Below the pieces are notes generated by a model. It was not told the origin of the DNA. It saw nothing but the letters and a program-made list of their open reading frames with translations, and searched no databases. The position numbers were made by a program, and so were the translations under genes. A stretch of DNA of 6,314 bases from Leucobacter sp. (GTDB lineage: Bacteria > Actinomycetota > Actinomycetes > Actinomycetales > Microbacteriaceae). This document shows positions 1-5,234 of this stretch, one piece after another (within the stretch, counting starts at the first letter, position 1; each line of letters begins with the position of its first letter). Where the stretch lies: positions 1 through 6,314 of the forward strand of contig JAPSIU010000169.1 of assembly GCA_031178565.1 (NCBI GenBank), written 5' to 3'.

Positions 1-62
1 CAAAAGAATCACACCCACCACAACCCCAAACAGGGCCACAATGGACGGGATATAAAAATTTG

Positions 63-81
63 GCATTTGACAATCAAGTGC
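63..81 (-). other. Small leader hairpin next to the boxA-like motif
   Basis: GCACTTGA-TTG-TCAAATGC on the minus strand can pair over eight positions with one A-C mismatch and a three-base loop. It directly follows the boxA-like motif in the predicted transcript. It may be part of the processing structure of the pre-rRNA. The pairing is visible; the role is inferred. Confidence 0.35.
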
Positions 82-100
82 ACACTATTGAGTTCTCAAG
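80..100 (-). promoter_or_regulatory. Conserved actinobacterial rrn leader motif (boxA-like antitermination/processing element)
   Basis: The minus-strand sequence CTTGAGAACTCAATAGTGTGC closely matches the element found in mycobacterial and other actinobacterial rRNA leaders. Its core TTGAG-AA-CTCAA is a perfect inverted repeat (88-99) that could form a small stem. It is the strongest evidence that an rRNA operon begins here and is read leftwards. Assignment as the Nus-factor binding site is by family knowledge, not shown by this sequence. Confidence 0.75.
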
Positions 101-171
101 GACCAGACACCCCCCATACACACCCAACCGGGCTTCCGAAGAGCAACCTTGTCAATCTACCACATCAGGCT

Positions 172-186
172 GAGCATCTTATGCTC
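172..186 (-). other. Perfect 6-bp hairpin in the rRNA leader
   Basis: On the minus strand GAGCAT-AAG-ATGCTC forms a perfect six-pair stem with a three-base loop. It lies between the predicted P2 promoter and the boxA-like motif. No run of T follows it, so it is not a terminator. It may be a boxB-like or structural leader element. Confidence 0.4.
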
Positions 187-219
187 GTGCTGCTGCTTTC
201 GCAACGCATGGCATTTGAT

Positions 220-235
220 CTTGCCCGAAGGCAAG
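220..235 (-). other. UUCG-tetraloop hairpin early in the rRNA leader
   Basis: On the minus strand CTTGCC-TTCG-GGCAAG is a perfect six-pair stem closed by a C(UUCG)G tetraloop, an exceptionally stable RNA loop. It begins about 23 bases downstream of the predicted P2 start point. No U tract follows, so it is not an intrinsic terminator. A stabilising or boxB-like role at the 5' end of the pre-rRNA is inferred. Confidence 0.5.
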
Positions 236-264
236 GCCACCGCTGTGGTGAGATCGAGAATCTA

Positions 265-293
265 ACTGTACCCACTCGCGCTGAACTTATCAA
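265..293 (-). promoter_or_regulatory. Predicted rrn promoter P2
   Basis: On the minus strand a -35 hexamer TTGATA (293-288; five of six bases match TTGACA) is followed after exactly 17 bases by TACAGT (270-265; fits TANNNT). Transcription would start near 258 and run into the rRNA leader. A TAGATT hexamer immediately downstream (264-259) is an alternative -10, but its spacing to this -35 would be 23 bases. The hexamers are visible; promoter activity is inferred. Confidence 0.5.
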
Positions 294-380
294 GTCCCGC
301 TGGGGCGATCTCAGTCAGATCCGATATCCGCTCGCCGGCCGGGCCGCTCTCGCTTTCCGCCGTCTCGCTGACAAGGGAAT

Positions 381-409
381 ACATTACGCGGATCACCCGG
401 TGCCTGCAA
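381..409 (-). promoter_or_regulatory. Possible upstream rrn promoter P1
   Basis: On the minus strand TTGCAG (409-404) and TAATGT (386-381) are separated by exactly 17 bases. The -10 fits TANNNT, while the -35 matches TTGACA only in its first three bases. It lies about 115 bases upstream of P2 and points the same way, consistent with the tandem promoters usual for rRNA operons. It is weaker than P2 and could be a chance match. Confidence 0.33.
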
Positions 410-417
410 CACGGAGT

Positions 418-432
418 CGGATCCCGGGCGTG
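418..432. repeat. 15-bp direct repeat, copy 1
   Basis: CGGATCCCGGGCGTG occurs here and again, identically, at 536-550, 118 bases later in the same orientation. It lies upstream of the predicted rrn promoters on one side and of tgt on the other. No function can be assigned. Confidence 0.7.
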
Positions 433-535
433 TCTCCGCGTGATTCCGCCGAAGTGCCCCGGACGAGCCTCGCCGCCCGTCCATCGCCGTCCCGGCGAAA
501 CCCCGACGAAAGTGGCGAAAGTGCGCTCGGCCCCG

Positions 536-550
536 CGGATCCCGGGCGTG
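536..550. repeat. 15-bp direct repeat, copy 2
   Basis: This is the second exact copy of CGGATCCCGGGCGTG (first at 418-432). It ends 55 bases before the proposed tgt start. The flanks of the two copies differ, so it is a short direct repeat and not a larger duplication. Confidence 0.7.
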
Positions 551-594
551 GCGCGTGCCGAGATCCCACCCGGCCGCGTCACGGGTCGAGTGCT

Positions 595-600
595 TAGATA
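595..600 (+). promoter_or_regulatory. Possible -10 element of tgt (leaderless start)
   Basis: TAGATA ends five bases before the GTG at 606, so a transcript starting about there would begin at or next to the start codon. There is no recognisable -35 at normal distance and no good Shine-Dalgarno sequence before the GTG. This fits a leaderless mRNA, common in actinobacteria, but the last base of the hexamer departs from TANNNT. Confidence 0.35.
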
Positions 601-605
601 GACGG

Positions 606-1940
606 GTGAATGAGAGCATCCCCGCACGACCACTCCCCTCCCCCGCGGATTTCGGCTTCGACGTGGAACAGCGCCTCGAGTCGGGCGGCGCCCGGGGAAC
701 GAGAGAGCAGCCTCTCGGCCGGGCGGGTGTCATCCGCACTCCCCACGGCGAGATCCGGACCCCGGCCTTCATCCCGGTCGGCACCAAGGCGACGGTGAAG
801 GCGATGCTGCCCGAGACCGTGCGCGCACTCGGCGGGCAGGCGGTGCTCGCCAACGCGTACCACCTGTTCCTGCAGCCGGGCAGCGACATCGTGGACGAGG
901 CCGGAGGCCTCGGCCAGTTCATGAACTGGGACGGCCCGACCTTCACCGACTCCGGCGGATTCCAGGTGATGTCGCTCGGCGTCGGCTTCAAGAAGGTGAT
1001 CTCGATGGCGCAGCACGAGCACGCGAGCTCCGAGGTCATCGCGAAGGACAAGGAGCGCCTCGCGCACGTCGACGAGGACGGGGTCACCTTCAAGTCCTTC
1101 CTCAACGGCGACCGCCACCGCTTCACCCCGGAGGTCTCGATGCGCATCCAGCACCAGCTCGGCGCCGACATCATCTTCGCCTTCGACGAGTGCACCACGC
1201 TGCTCAACACCCGCGTCTACCAGGAGGACTCGGTCGATCGCACCGCGCGCTGGGCCGTCCGCTGCCTCGACGAGCACGCGAGGCTGACCGAGGAGCGCTC
1301 GCATCGTCCGTACCAGGCGCTTCTCGGAGTGGTCCAGGGCGCGCAGTACGAGGACCTGCGGCGCAGGGCCGCGCGCGGCCTCGCCGAGATGACGGGGGCC
1401 GACGCGACGGGTCAGCGCTTCGACGGCTTCGGGATCGGGGGCGCCCTCGAGAAGAGCGAGCTCGGAACCATCGTCGGCTGGGTGAGCGACGAGCTGCCCG
1501 AGAACAAACCCCGCCACCTCCTCGGGATCTCGGAACCGGACGACCTGTTCGCGGCCGTGGCCGCCGGCGCCGATACCTTCGACTGCGTGGCCCCCTCGCG
1601 TCAGGCGCGCGGCGGCACCATGTACTCGAGCTCCGGGCGGATCAACGCGAAGGCCGCCACGCAGCGCCGGCGCTTCGAGCCGCTCGACCCGGAGTGCGAT
1701 TGCTACACCTGCGAGAACTACACCGCCGCCTACCTGCACCACCTCTTCAAGGCGAAGGAGATGCTCGGATCCACACTCGCGACGATCCACAACGAGCGCT
1801 ACATCGTGCGGCTCGTCGATCGGATCCGCGAGAGCATCATCGATGACACCTTCCTCGAGCTTCGGGACGAGGTGCTCGGCCGGGTCTACGGTCTCGACGT
1901 CGCCCGCGAGGCCGGGGCTCGACCCGTGCCGGCGGGTTAG
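606..1940 (+). CDS. tgt: tRNA-guanine(34) transglycosylase
   Basis: This enzyme exchanges guanine 34 of GUN-anticodon tRNAs (Asp, Asn, His, Tyr) for a 7-deazaguanine base on the queuosine pathway. From GTG 606 the protein has 444 residues. Active-site landmarks, by analogy with the Zymomonas enzyme, are the general-base Asp115 in TDSGGFQ, Asp194 in FDECT, Gln244 in VVQG and the nucleophile Asp326 in TFDCV. The zinc ligands Cys364, Cys366, Cys369 and His395 keep the family spacing. It is longer than the ~375-residue E. coli form because of an N-terminal extension and an insert of about 25 residues after VMSL (about 125-157). The base-binding loop reads GGALEKSE where the classical enzyme has GGLxVGE. 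GTG 606 is preferred because it keeps the early FGFDVEQRL segment, which GTG 663 would remove; GTG 555 adds unconserved residues. It runs divergently from the rRNA operon and converges on yhhQ. Confidence 0.95.
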   Translation: MNESIPARPLPSPADFGFDVEQRLESGGARGTREQPLGRAGVIRTPHGEIRTPAFIPVGTKATVKAMLPETVRALGGQAVLANAYHLFLQPGSDIVDEAGGLGQFMNWDGPTFTDSGGFQVMSLGVGFKKVISMAQHEHASSEVIAKDKERLAHVDEDGVTFKSFLNGDRHRFTPEVSMRIQHQLGADIIFAFDECTTLLNTRVYQEDSVDRTARWAVRCLDEHARLTEERSHRPYQALLGVVQGAQYEDLRRRAARGLAEMTGADATGQRFDGFGIGGALEKSELGTIVGWVSDELPENKPRHLLGISEPDDLFAAVAAGADTFDCVAPSRQARGGTMYSSSGRINAKAATQRRRFEPLDPECDCYTCENYTAAYLHHLFKAKEMLGSTLATIHNERYIVRLVDRIRESIIDDTFLELRDEVLGRVYGLDVAREAGARPVPAG

Positions 1941-2683
1941 GCGGTCTGCCGCGCCTCGGCCGCCCGCACCGCCCGGATCACCCGCGTGGTGACGGGCAGC
2001 AGCACGATCTCGGCCAGCACCTTGACCACGTAGCCGAGGACGACGTACATCACGAAGTCGATCCCGGTGATGATGCCGGCGAACGCGATCGTGCAGAACA
2101 GCAGCGTGTCGACGAGCTGGCCGACCACGGTCGAGCCGATGAGGCGGGTCCGCAGGAAGCGACCCTGGGTGCGCCGGCGCAGGCGATCCAGCACCCACGC
2201 GTTCATGAGCTGCCCCACGACGAACGCGACGAGGCTCGCCGCGACGATCCGCGGTACGAAACCGAGCACGGCCGCGAAGGCCTCCTGGTTCTCCCAGCCC
2301 TCGGCGGGCGGCGAGATCTGCACCGCGAGGATCGTGAGCGAGGCGACGAGCGCGAGCGCGAACGCCGTGAAGATCGCGCGCCGCGAAGCCTTCAGCCCGT
2401 ACACCTCGGCGAGCACGTCGCCCAGGATGTATGCCAGCGGGAAGAGGAACACTCCCCCGTCGAACACGAGCGGCAGCGAGACGTCGCCGAACGCGATCGC
2501 ACCGAACGCGATCGGCTTCACGGCGACCACGTTCGAGATCAGCAGGATGCCGACGAACACCGCCGAGATGGCGGCGTAGCGGGCACCGGCGGAGGCCGCC
2601 CGGGCTCCCGGCGTCAGATACCTCGTCTGCTCGGGGATCGCCTCATCGCTCACGGTTCCGCCCCCGATTCTCGTGTCACTCAT
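1937..2683 (-). CDS. yhhQ: Queuosine-precursor transporter, YhhQ/VUT family
   Basis: This 248-residue membrane protein belongs to the DUF165/YhhQ family, which imports queuosine precursors (preQ0/preQ1, or queuine in some bacteria). About six hydrophobic segments are visible, near residues 36-56, 72-92, 103-122, 141-165, 185-206 and 209-231. Family signatures are FPLAYILGDVLAEVYG (81-96) and GQLVDTLLF (188-196). The ATG start at 2683 has GGGGA six bases upstream and overlaps the stop of the preceding flavoprotein gene by eight bases, suggesting translational coupling. An in-frame GTG at 2653 is an alternative that would remove ten hydrophilic residues. Its TAA stop shares bases with the TAG of tgt. 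The pairing with tgt supports a salvage role; which base is imported cannot be read from the sequence. Confidence 0.93.
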   Translation of the reverse strand: MSDTRIGGGTVSDEAIPEQTRYLTPGARAASAGARYAAISAVFVGILLISNVVAVKPIAFGAIAFGDVSLPLVFDGGVFLFPLAYILGDVLAEVYGLKASRRAIFTAFALALVASLTILAVQISPPAEGWENQEAFAAVLGFVPRIVAASLVAFVVGQLMNAWVLDRLRRRTQGRFLRTRLIGSTVVGQLVDTLLFCTIAFAGIITGIDFVMYVVLGYVVKVLAEIVLLPVTTRVIRAVRAAEARQTA

Positions 2684-3692
2684 CGATCATCCCCACTCCG
2701 AGCGCTCCTCGGATCATGTCCATGTTCAGTTTCGCCGCGACGCGCGCGCCGTTGCCCGCCGCGATGATGAGCTGCTGCGGCCCCGGCGGCACGATGTCCC
2801 CCACGGCGTACACCCCGCGCATCGACGTCTCACCGCGGTCGTCCACCACGACGAGACCCCAATCGTCGCGCTCGATCTCCTCCTCGCCCATGAACTCCAC
2901 GGGCGCGTGCCACCGCGGACGCACGAAGCCTCCCACGCGCGGGATCACCTCGCCGTCCGCGAGACGAACCCCGGTCATCTCCGCGCGTTCGCCGACGATG
3001 TCGTCGATGGCGCGTCGCTCGACCCGGATCCCGATCTCGGCGAGCTGCGCCTCCTGCTCGGGCCGCACGGTGTCGGCGCCGTTCGTGAACACGATGAGAT
3101 CCGAGCTGAAGCGGCTGATGAGCAGCGCTCGTGCGAAGACGTCGGTGGTCTCGCCGATGAGCACGAGCGGCTTGTCGGTCTTCTCGAACCCGTCGCACTC
3201 GACGCAGCTGTGCAGAGCGGTCCCGTAGTACGCGCGGATCATCGGGAGCGGAGGAAGCTCCTCGGTGAGCCCGGCCGCGATCAGCACGCGCCTCGCGACG
3301 AACTCGACGTCGGAGGATCCTCGGATCCCGGTCCCCCGGACTCGGAAGCCGATGCCGTCGGGGAACCCGACCGCGAGGGCCTCGTCGCGATCGAGGGGCG
3401 TCGCCTCCCGCGCCATCGCCTGCGCGTACCGCGAGGTGGGATACGCCTCGAACTCCTCGCGTCCGAGTCTGCGCAGCTCGAGCGGCGACGCGCCGTCCCT
3501 CGTCAGGAAGCCGTGCGACTCGAGCGTCGCCGAGTGCCGCGGCCGATTGCTGTCGAGGATCGCGATGCGCCGGTTGGCGCGGACGAGCTGCAGCCCGGCG
3601 GAGAGCCCGGCCGGGCCCCCGCCGATGATGGCGACGCCGATCGGCGGCTCGGCGTCGCTCCGAGCCGTATCCTCTGCGACGGAAGCGGTCAC
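2676..3692 (-). CDS. Thioredoxin-reductase-like FAD-dependent oxidoreductase
   Basis: This 338-residue soluble flavoprotein has the architecture of the thioredoxin-reductase superfamily (COG0492 type). An N-terminal FAD fold has GGGPAG (24-29). The central domain carries a redox dithiol motif CVEC (163-166) followed by DGFE. The C-terminal FAD motif is AVGDIVPPGPQQLIIAAGNG (296-315). Unlike true TrxB, the second nucleotide-binding loop reads GETTDV (180-185) instead of GGGDSA, and no HRRxxxRA is visible in the next 30 residues, so NADPH use is doubtful. Degenerate loops of this kind occur in actinobacterial relatives and in dithiol oxidases such as GliT/HlmI. GTG 3692 is chosen because GGGGGA lies six bases upstream; GTG 3698, overlapping the gltX stop as GTGA, would add two residues. 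It overlaps yhhQ by eight bases. The physiological substrate is unknown. Confidence 0.85.
   Translation of the reverse strand: MTASVAEDTARSDAEPPIGVAIIGGGPAGLSAGLQLVRANRRIAILDSNRPRHSATLESHGFLTRDGASPLELRRLGREEFEAYPTSRYAQAMAREATPLDRDEALAVGFPDGIGFRVRGTGIRGSSDVEFVARRVLIAAGLTEELPPLPMIRAYYGTALHSCVECDGFEKTDKPLVLIGETTDVFARALLISRFSSDLIVFTNGADTVRPEQEAQLAEIGIRVERRAIDDIVGERAEMTGVRLADGEVIPRVGGFVRPRWHAPVEFMGEEEIERDDWGLVVVDDRGETSMRGVYAVGDIVPPGPQQLIIAAGNGARVAAKLNMDMIRGALGVGMIDE
2690..2694 (-). promoter_or_regulatory. Ribosome binding site of yhhQ
   Basis: GGGGA on the minus strand lies six bases before the ATG at 2683, inside the last codons of the upstream flavoprotein gene. It favours this start over the GTG at 2653, although GGGGGCGG upstream of that GTG is also purine-rich. 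Confidence 0.55.
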
Positions 3693-3694
3693 GA

Positions 3695-5221
3695 TCACTC
3701 CCCCGCGGCGAGGTGCTCCGCGAGTCTGCGCAGCCGCGCCAGAGAGACCTCGCGGCCGAGCAGCTCGAACGACTCGAACAGCGGCGGAGAGACGCGGCGC
3801 CCCGACGCCGCGACGCGGAGCGCGCCGAAGGCGACGCGGGGCTTGAGCCCGAGCCCGTCGACGAGCGCCGCCTGCAGGGCGGCCTGGATCGGTTCGGTCC
3901 GCCACTCGCTCTCGGGAATCGCCTCGAGCGCGGAGATCCCCGCTTCGAGCGCCCGAGGAGCATCATCCTTCAGGGATTTCAGCGCGTCCTCCTCGTACAC
4001 GAGGGAGTCGGTCTGCACGAACAGGAAGCCGAGCATCCCCGTCACCTCGGAGAGCACGGTCACCCGGCTCTGCACGAGCGGGACGGCCCGGCGGATCACC
4101 TCGCGCTGGTGCTCGCTCGGCTCGATCGGGAGGACGCCGCCCGCGACGAGGTACGGCAGGATCCGCTCGCCGAAGTCCTCCTCCGAGAGGAGGCGGATGT
4201 GATCGGCGTTGATCGCGTCGGCCTTCTTCTGGTCGAAGCGGGCGGGATTCGGGTTGACGTCGGCGACGTCGAACGCCGCCACCATCTCCTCGCGGGAGAA
4301 GACGTCGCGATCCGGAGCCAGCGACCAGCCGAGGAGCGAGAGATAGTTGAGCAGACCCTCGGGGATGAAACCGCGCGCGCGGTGGTGCAGCAGATTCGAT
4401 TCGGGGTCGCGCTTCGAGAGCTTCTTGTTGCCCTCTCCCATGACGTAGGGCAGGTGACCGAACTGCGGGATCGCCCGCTCGATGCCGAGCTCGACGAGGG
4501 CGTGGTGCAGCGCGATCTGACGCGGAGTCGAGGACAGCAGGTCCTCGCCGCGGAGCACGTGCGTGATCTCCATCAGCGCGTCGTCCACCGGGTTCACGAG
4601 CGTGTAGAGCGGGGCGCCGTTCGGCCGTACGACGACGAAGTCGATGGTGGAGCCCGCGGGGAAGGTGATGTCGCCGCGCACGAGATCGGTGAACGACAGG
4701 TCGGTGTCGGGTACCCGGAAGCGGAGCGCCGGCTGGCGCCCCTCCGCGCGGAAGGCCGCTCGCTGCTCGTCGCTCAGACCCCGGTCGTAGTTGTCGTAGC
4801 CCAGCTGCTTCGGCCGGCCGGCCGCCTCGTTCCGCGCGTCGATCTCCTCGGCCGTCGAGAAGCTCTCGTAGAGATACCCGGCCTCGAGGAGCTGCGCGAT
4901 GACACGCTGGTAGATCTCTCCGCGCTGCGACTGCCGGTACGGGCCGTGCGGGCCGCCGATGTCGATGCCCTCGTCCCAGTGGAGCCCCAGCCACCGCAGC
5001 GAATCGATGATCTGCGCGTAGCTCTCCTCGCTGTCGCGCGCGGCGTCCGTGTCCTCGATGCGGAAGACGAACGTGCCGCCCGTGTGCCGTGCGTAGGCCC
5101 AGTTGAACAGCGCCGTCCGCACCAGACCCACGTGCGGGGTGCCGGTCGGCGAGGGGCAGAAGCGGACGCGAACGTCGGAGCCGGTCGCGGTGGAAAACTG
5201 GAGGGTCTCGGTGTGTGACAT
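3695..5221 (-). CDS. gltX: Glutamyl-tRNA synthetase
   Basis: This cytoplasmic class I aminoacyl-tRNA synthetase attaches glutamate to tRNA-Glu. In bacteria without GlnRS, as in most actinobacteria, it also charges tRNA-Gln for later amidation by GatCAB; which applies here is inference. The 508-residue length is that of a complete GluRS with its C-terminal anticodon-binding domain, so it is not the shortened tRNA-Asp-modifying paralogue. Visible signatures are PSPTGTPHVGL (23-33, HIGH-type motif with His30), FRIEDTD (53-59), HVLRGEDLLSSTPRQ (221-235) and the KMSKS-type KLSKR (267-271). ATG 5221 is chosen because a TAGAAT -10 hexamer lies seven bases before it and no Shine-Dalgarno is evident; GTG 5224 would add one residue. 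The gene starts ten bases after the MFS stop and ends by overlapping or adjoining the flavoprotein start. Confidence 0.97.
   Translation of the reverse strand: MSHTETLQFSTATGSDVRVRFCPSPTGTPHVGLVRTALFNWAYARHTGGTFVFRIEDTDAARDSEESYAQIIDSLRWLGLHWDEGIDIGGPHGPYRQSQRGEIYQRVIAQLLEAGYLYESFSTAEEIDARNEAAGRPKQLGYDNYDRGLSDEQRAAFRAEGRQPALRFRVPDTDLSFTDLVRGDITFPAGSTIDFVVVRPNGAPLYTLVNPVDDALMEITHVLRGEDLLSSTPRQIALHHALVELGIERAIPQFGHLPYVMGEGNKKLSKRDPESNLLHHRARGFIPEGLLNYLSLLGWSLAPDRDVFSREEMVAAFDVADVNPNPARFDQKKADAINADHIRLLSEEDFGERILPYLVAGGVLPIEPSEHQREVIRRAVPLVQSRVTVLSEVTGMLGFLFVQTDSLVYEEDALKSLKDDAPRALEAGISALEAIPESEWRTEPIQAALQAALVDGLGLKPRVAFGALRVAASGRRVSPPLFESFELLGREVSLARLRRLAEHLAAGE
3699..3704 (-). promoter_or_regulatory. 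Ribosome binding site of the flavoprotein gene
   Basis: GGGGGA on the minus strand lies six bases before the GTG at 3692 and directly abuts the GTG at 3698. The spacing therefore selects 3692. The site lies within the last codons of gltX, which indicates coupled translation. Confidence 0.5.
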
Positions 5222-5228
5222 CACCGCT

Positions 5229-5234
5229 ATTCTA
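5229..5234 (-). promoter_or_regulatory. Predicted -10 element of gltX, overlapping the MFS stop codon
   Basis: TAGAAT on the minus strand (5234 down to 5229) fits TANNNT well. Its 3' end lies seven bases before the gltX ATG, placing the transcript start on the ATG itself. No clear -35 is seen 16-18 bases upstream. The first three bases are the TAG stop of the MFS gene. Leaderless transcription is inferred from spacing. Confidence 0.5.

Larger units (their letters stand above)
1..258 (-). other. rRNA operon leader (5' part of the pre-rRNA), 16S gene beyond the left edge
   Basis: Read on the minus strand, this stretch looks like the leader transcribed ahead of 16S rRNA in actinobacteria. It holds the conserved block CTTGAGAACTCAATAGTGTGC (100 down to 80), which in mycobacteria and relatives sits between the rrn promoters and 16S and is linked to antitermination and processing. 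Downstream of it the strand turns T/G-rich (about 60 down to 1), as these leaders do before the 16S 5' end. Small hairpins lie upstream of the block (220-235, 172-186). Base composition is clearly less GC-rich than the protein genes. The start is placed just downstream of the proposed P2 promoter and is approximate. The 16S sequence itself is not in the window, so the identification rests on the leader motif and composition. Confidence 0.72.
294..594. other. Divergent intergenic region between the rRNA operon and tgt
   Basis: No convincing gene is present. Open frames cross it on both strands, but their translations are low-complexity R/P/S/G-rich strings typical of non-coding GC-rich DNA. 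It contains the possible P1 promoter, the two copies of the 15-bp repeat and a short tandem CGAAAGTGG/CGAAAGTGC at 507-524. I see no tRNA cloverleaf, terminator or riboswitch in it. Confidence 0.6.

Noticed and set aside
67..95. TTGACA at 67-72 on the plus strand as a promoter for rightward transcription
   Set aside because: No -10 hexamer lies at 16-18 bases, and the sequence is explained by the minus-strand rRNA leader and its hairpin.
220..235. UUCG hairpin as an intrinsic terminator
   Set aside because: No U tract follows on either strand, and its position early in an rRNA leader makes termination unlikely.
388..448. Imperfect inverted repeat GCGGATCAC / GTGATTCCGC
   Set aside because: The arms are short, with a bulge and a loop of about 40 bases in GC-rich DNA. 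This is not distinguishable from chance.
67..597. Open frame of 176 codons on the plus strand
   Set aside because: It runs antisense through the rRNA leader and its promoters. The translation has no recognisable domain and drifts into R/P/S-rich low complexity. No ribosome binding site supports it.
262..633. Open frame of 123 codons on the minus strand upstream of the rRNA operon
   Set aside because: The translation is low-complexity and resembles no family I recognise. It covers both predicted rrn promoters and the repeat pair, which fits non-coding GC-rich DNA better.
606..1940. Archaeosine-type or eukaryotic transglycosylase
   Set aside because: The protein has the bacterial layout, with the FDECT cysteine, the CxCxxC...H zinc site and no PUA or archaeal C-terminal domains.
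594..2198. Long minus-strand open frame opposite tgt
   Set aside because: It is the antisense shadow of tgt in GC-rich sequence. It is rich in R/G/A/H/D with no domain signature, while the plus strand encodes a clear Tgt.
3713..5218. Plus-strand open frame of about 500 codons opposite gltX
   Set aside because: The minus strand encodes complete GluRS with all signatures. The plus-strand translation is R/E/L/V-rich antisense shadow.
3695..5221. Glutamyl-Q tRNA-Asp synthetase (YadB/GluQ) instead of GltX, suggested by the queuosine neighbours
   Set aside because: GluQ enzymes are about 300 residues and lack the anticodon-binding domain. This protein is 508 residues with a full C-terminal region.
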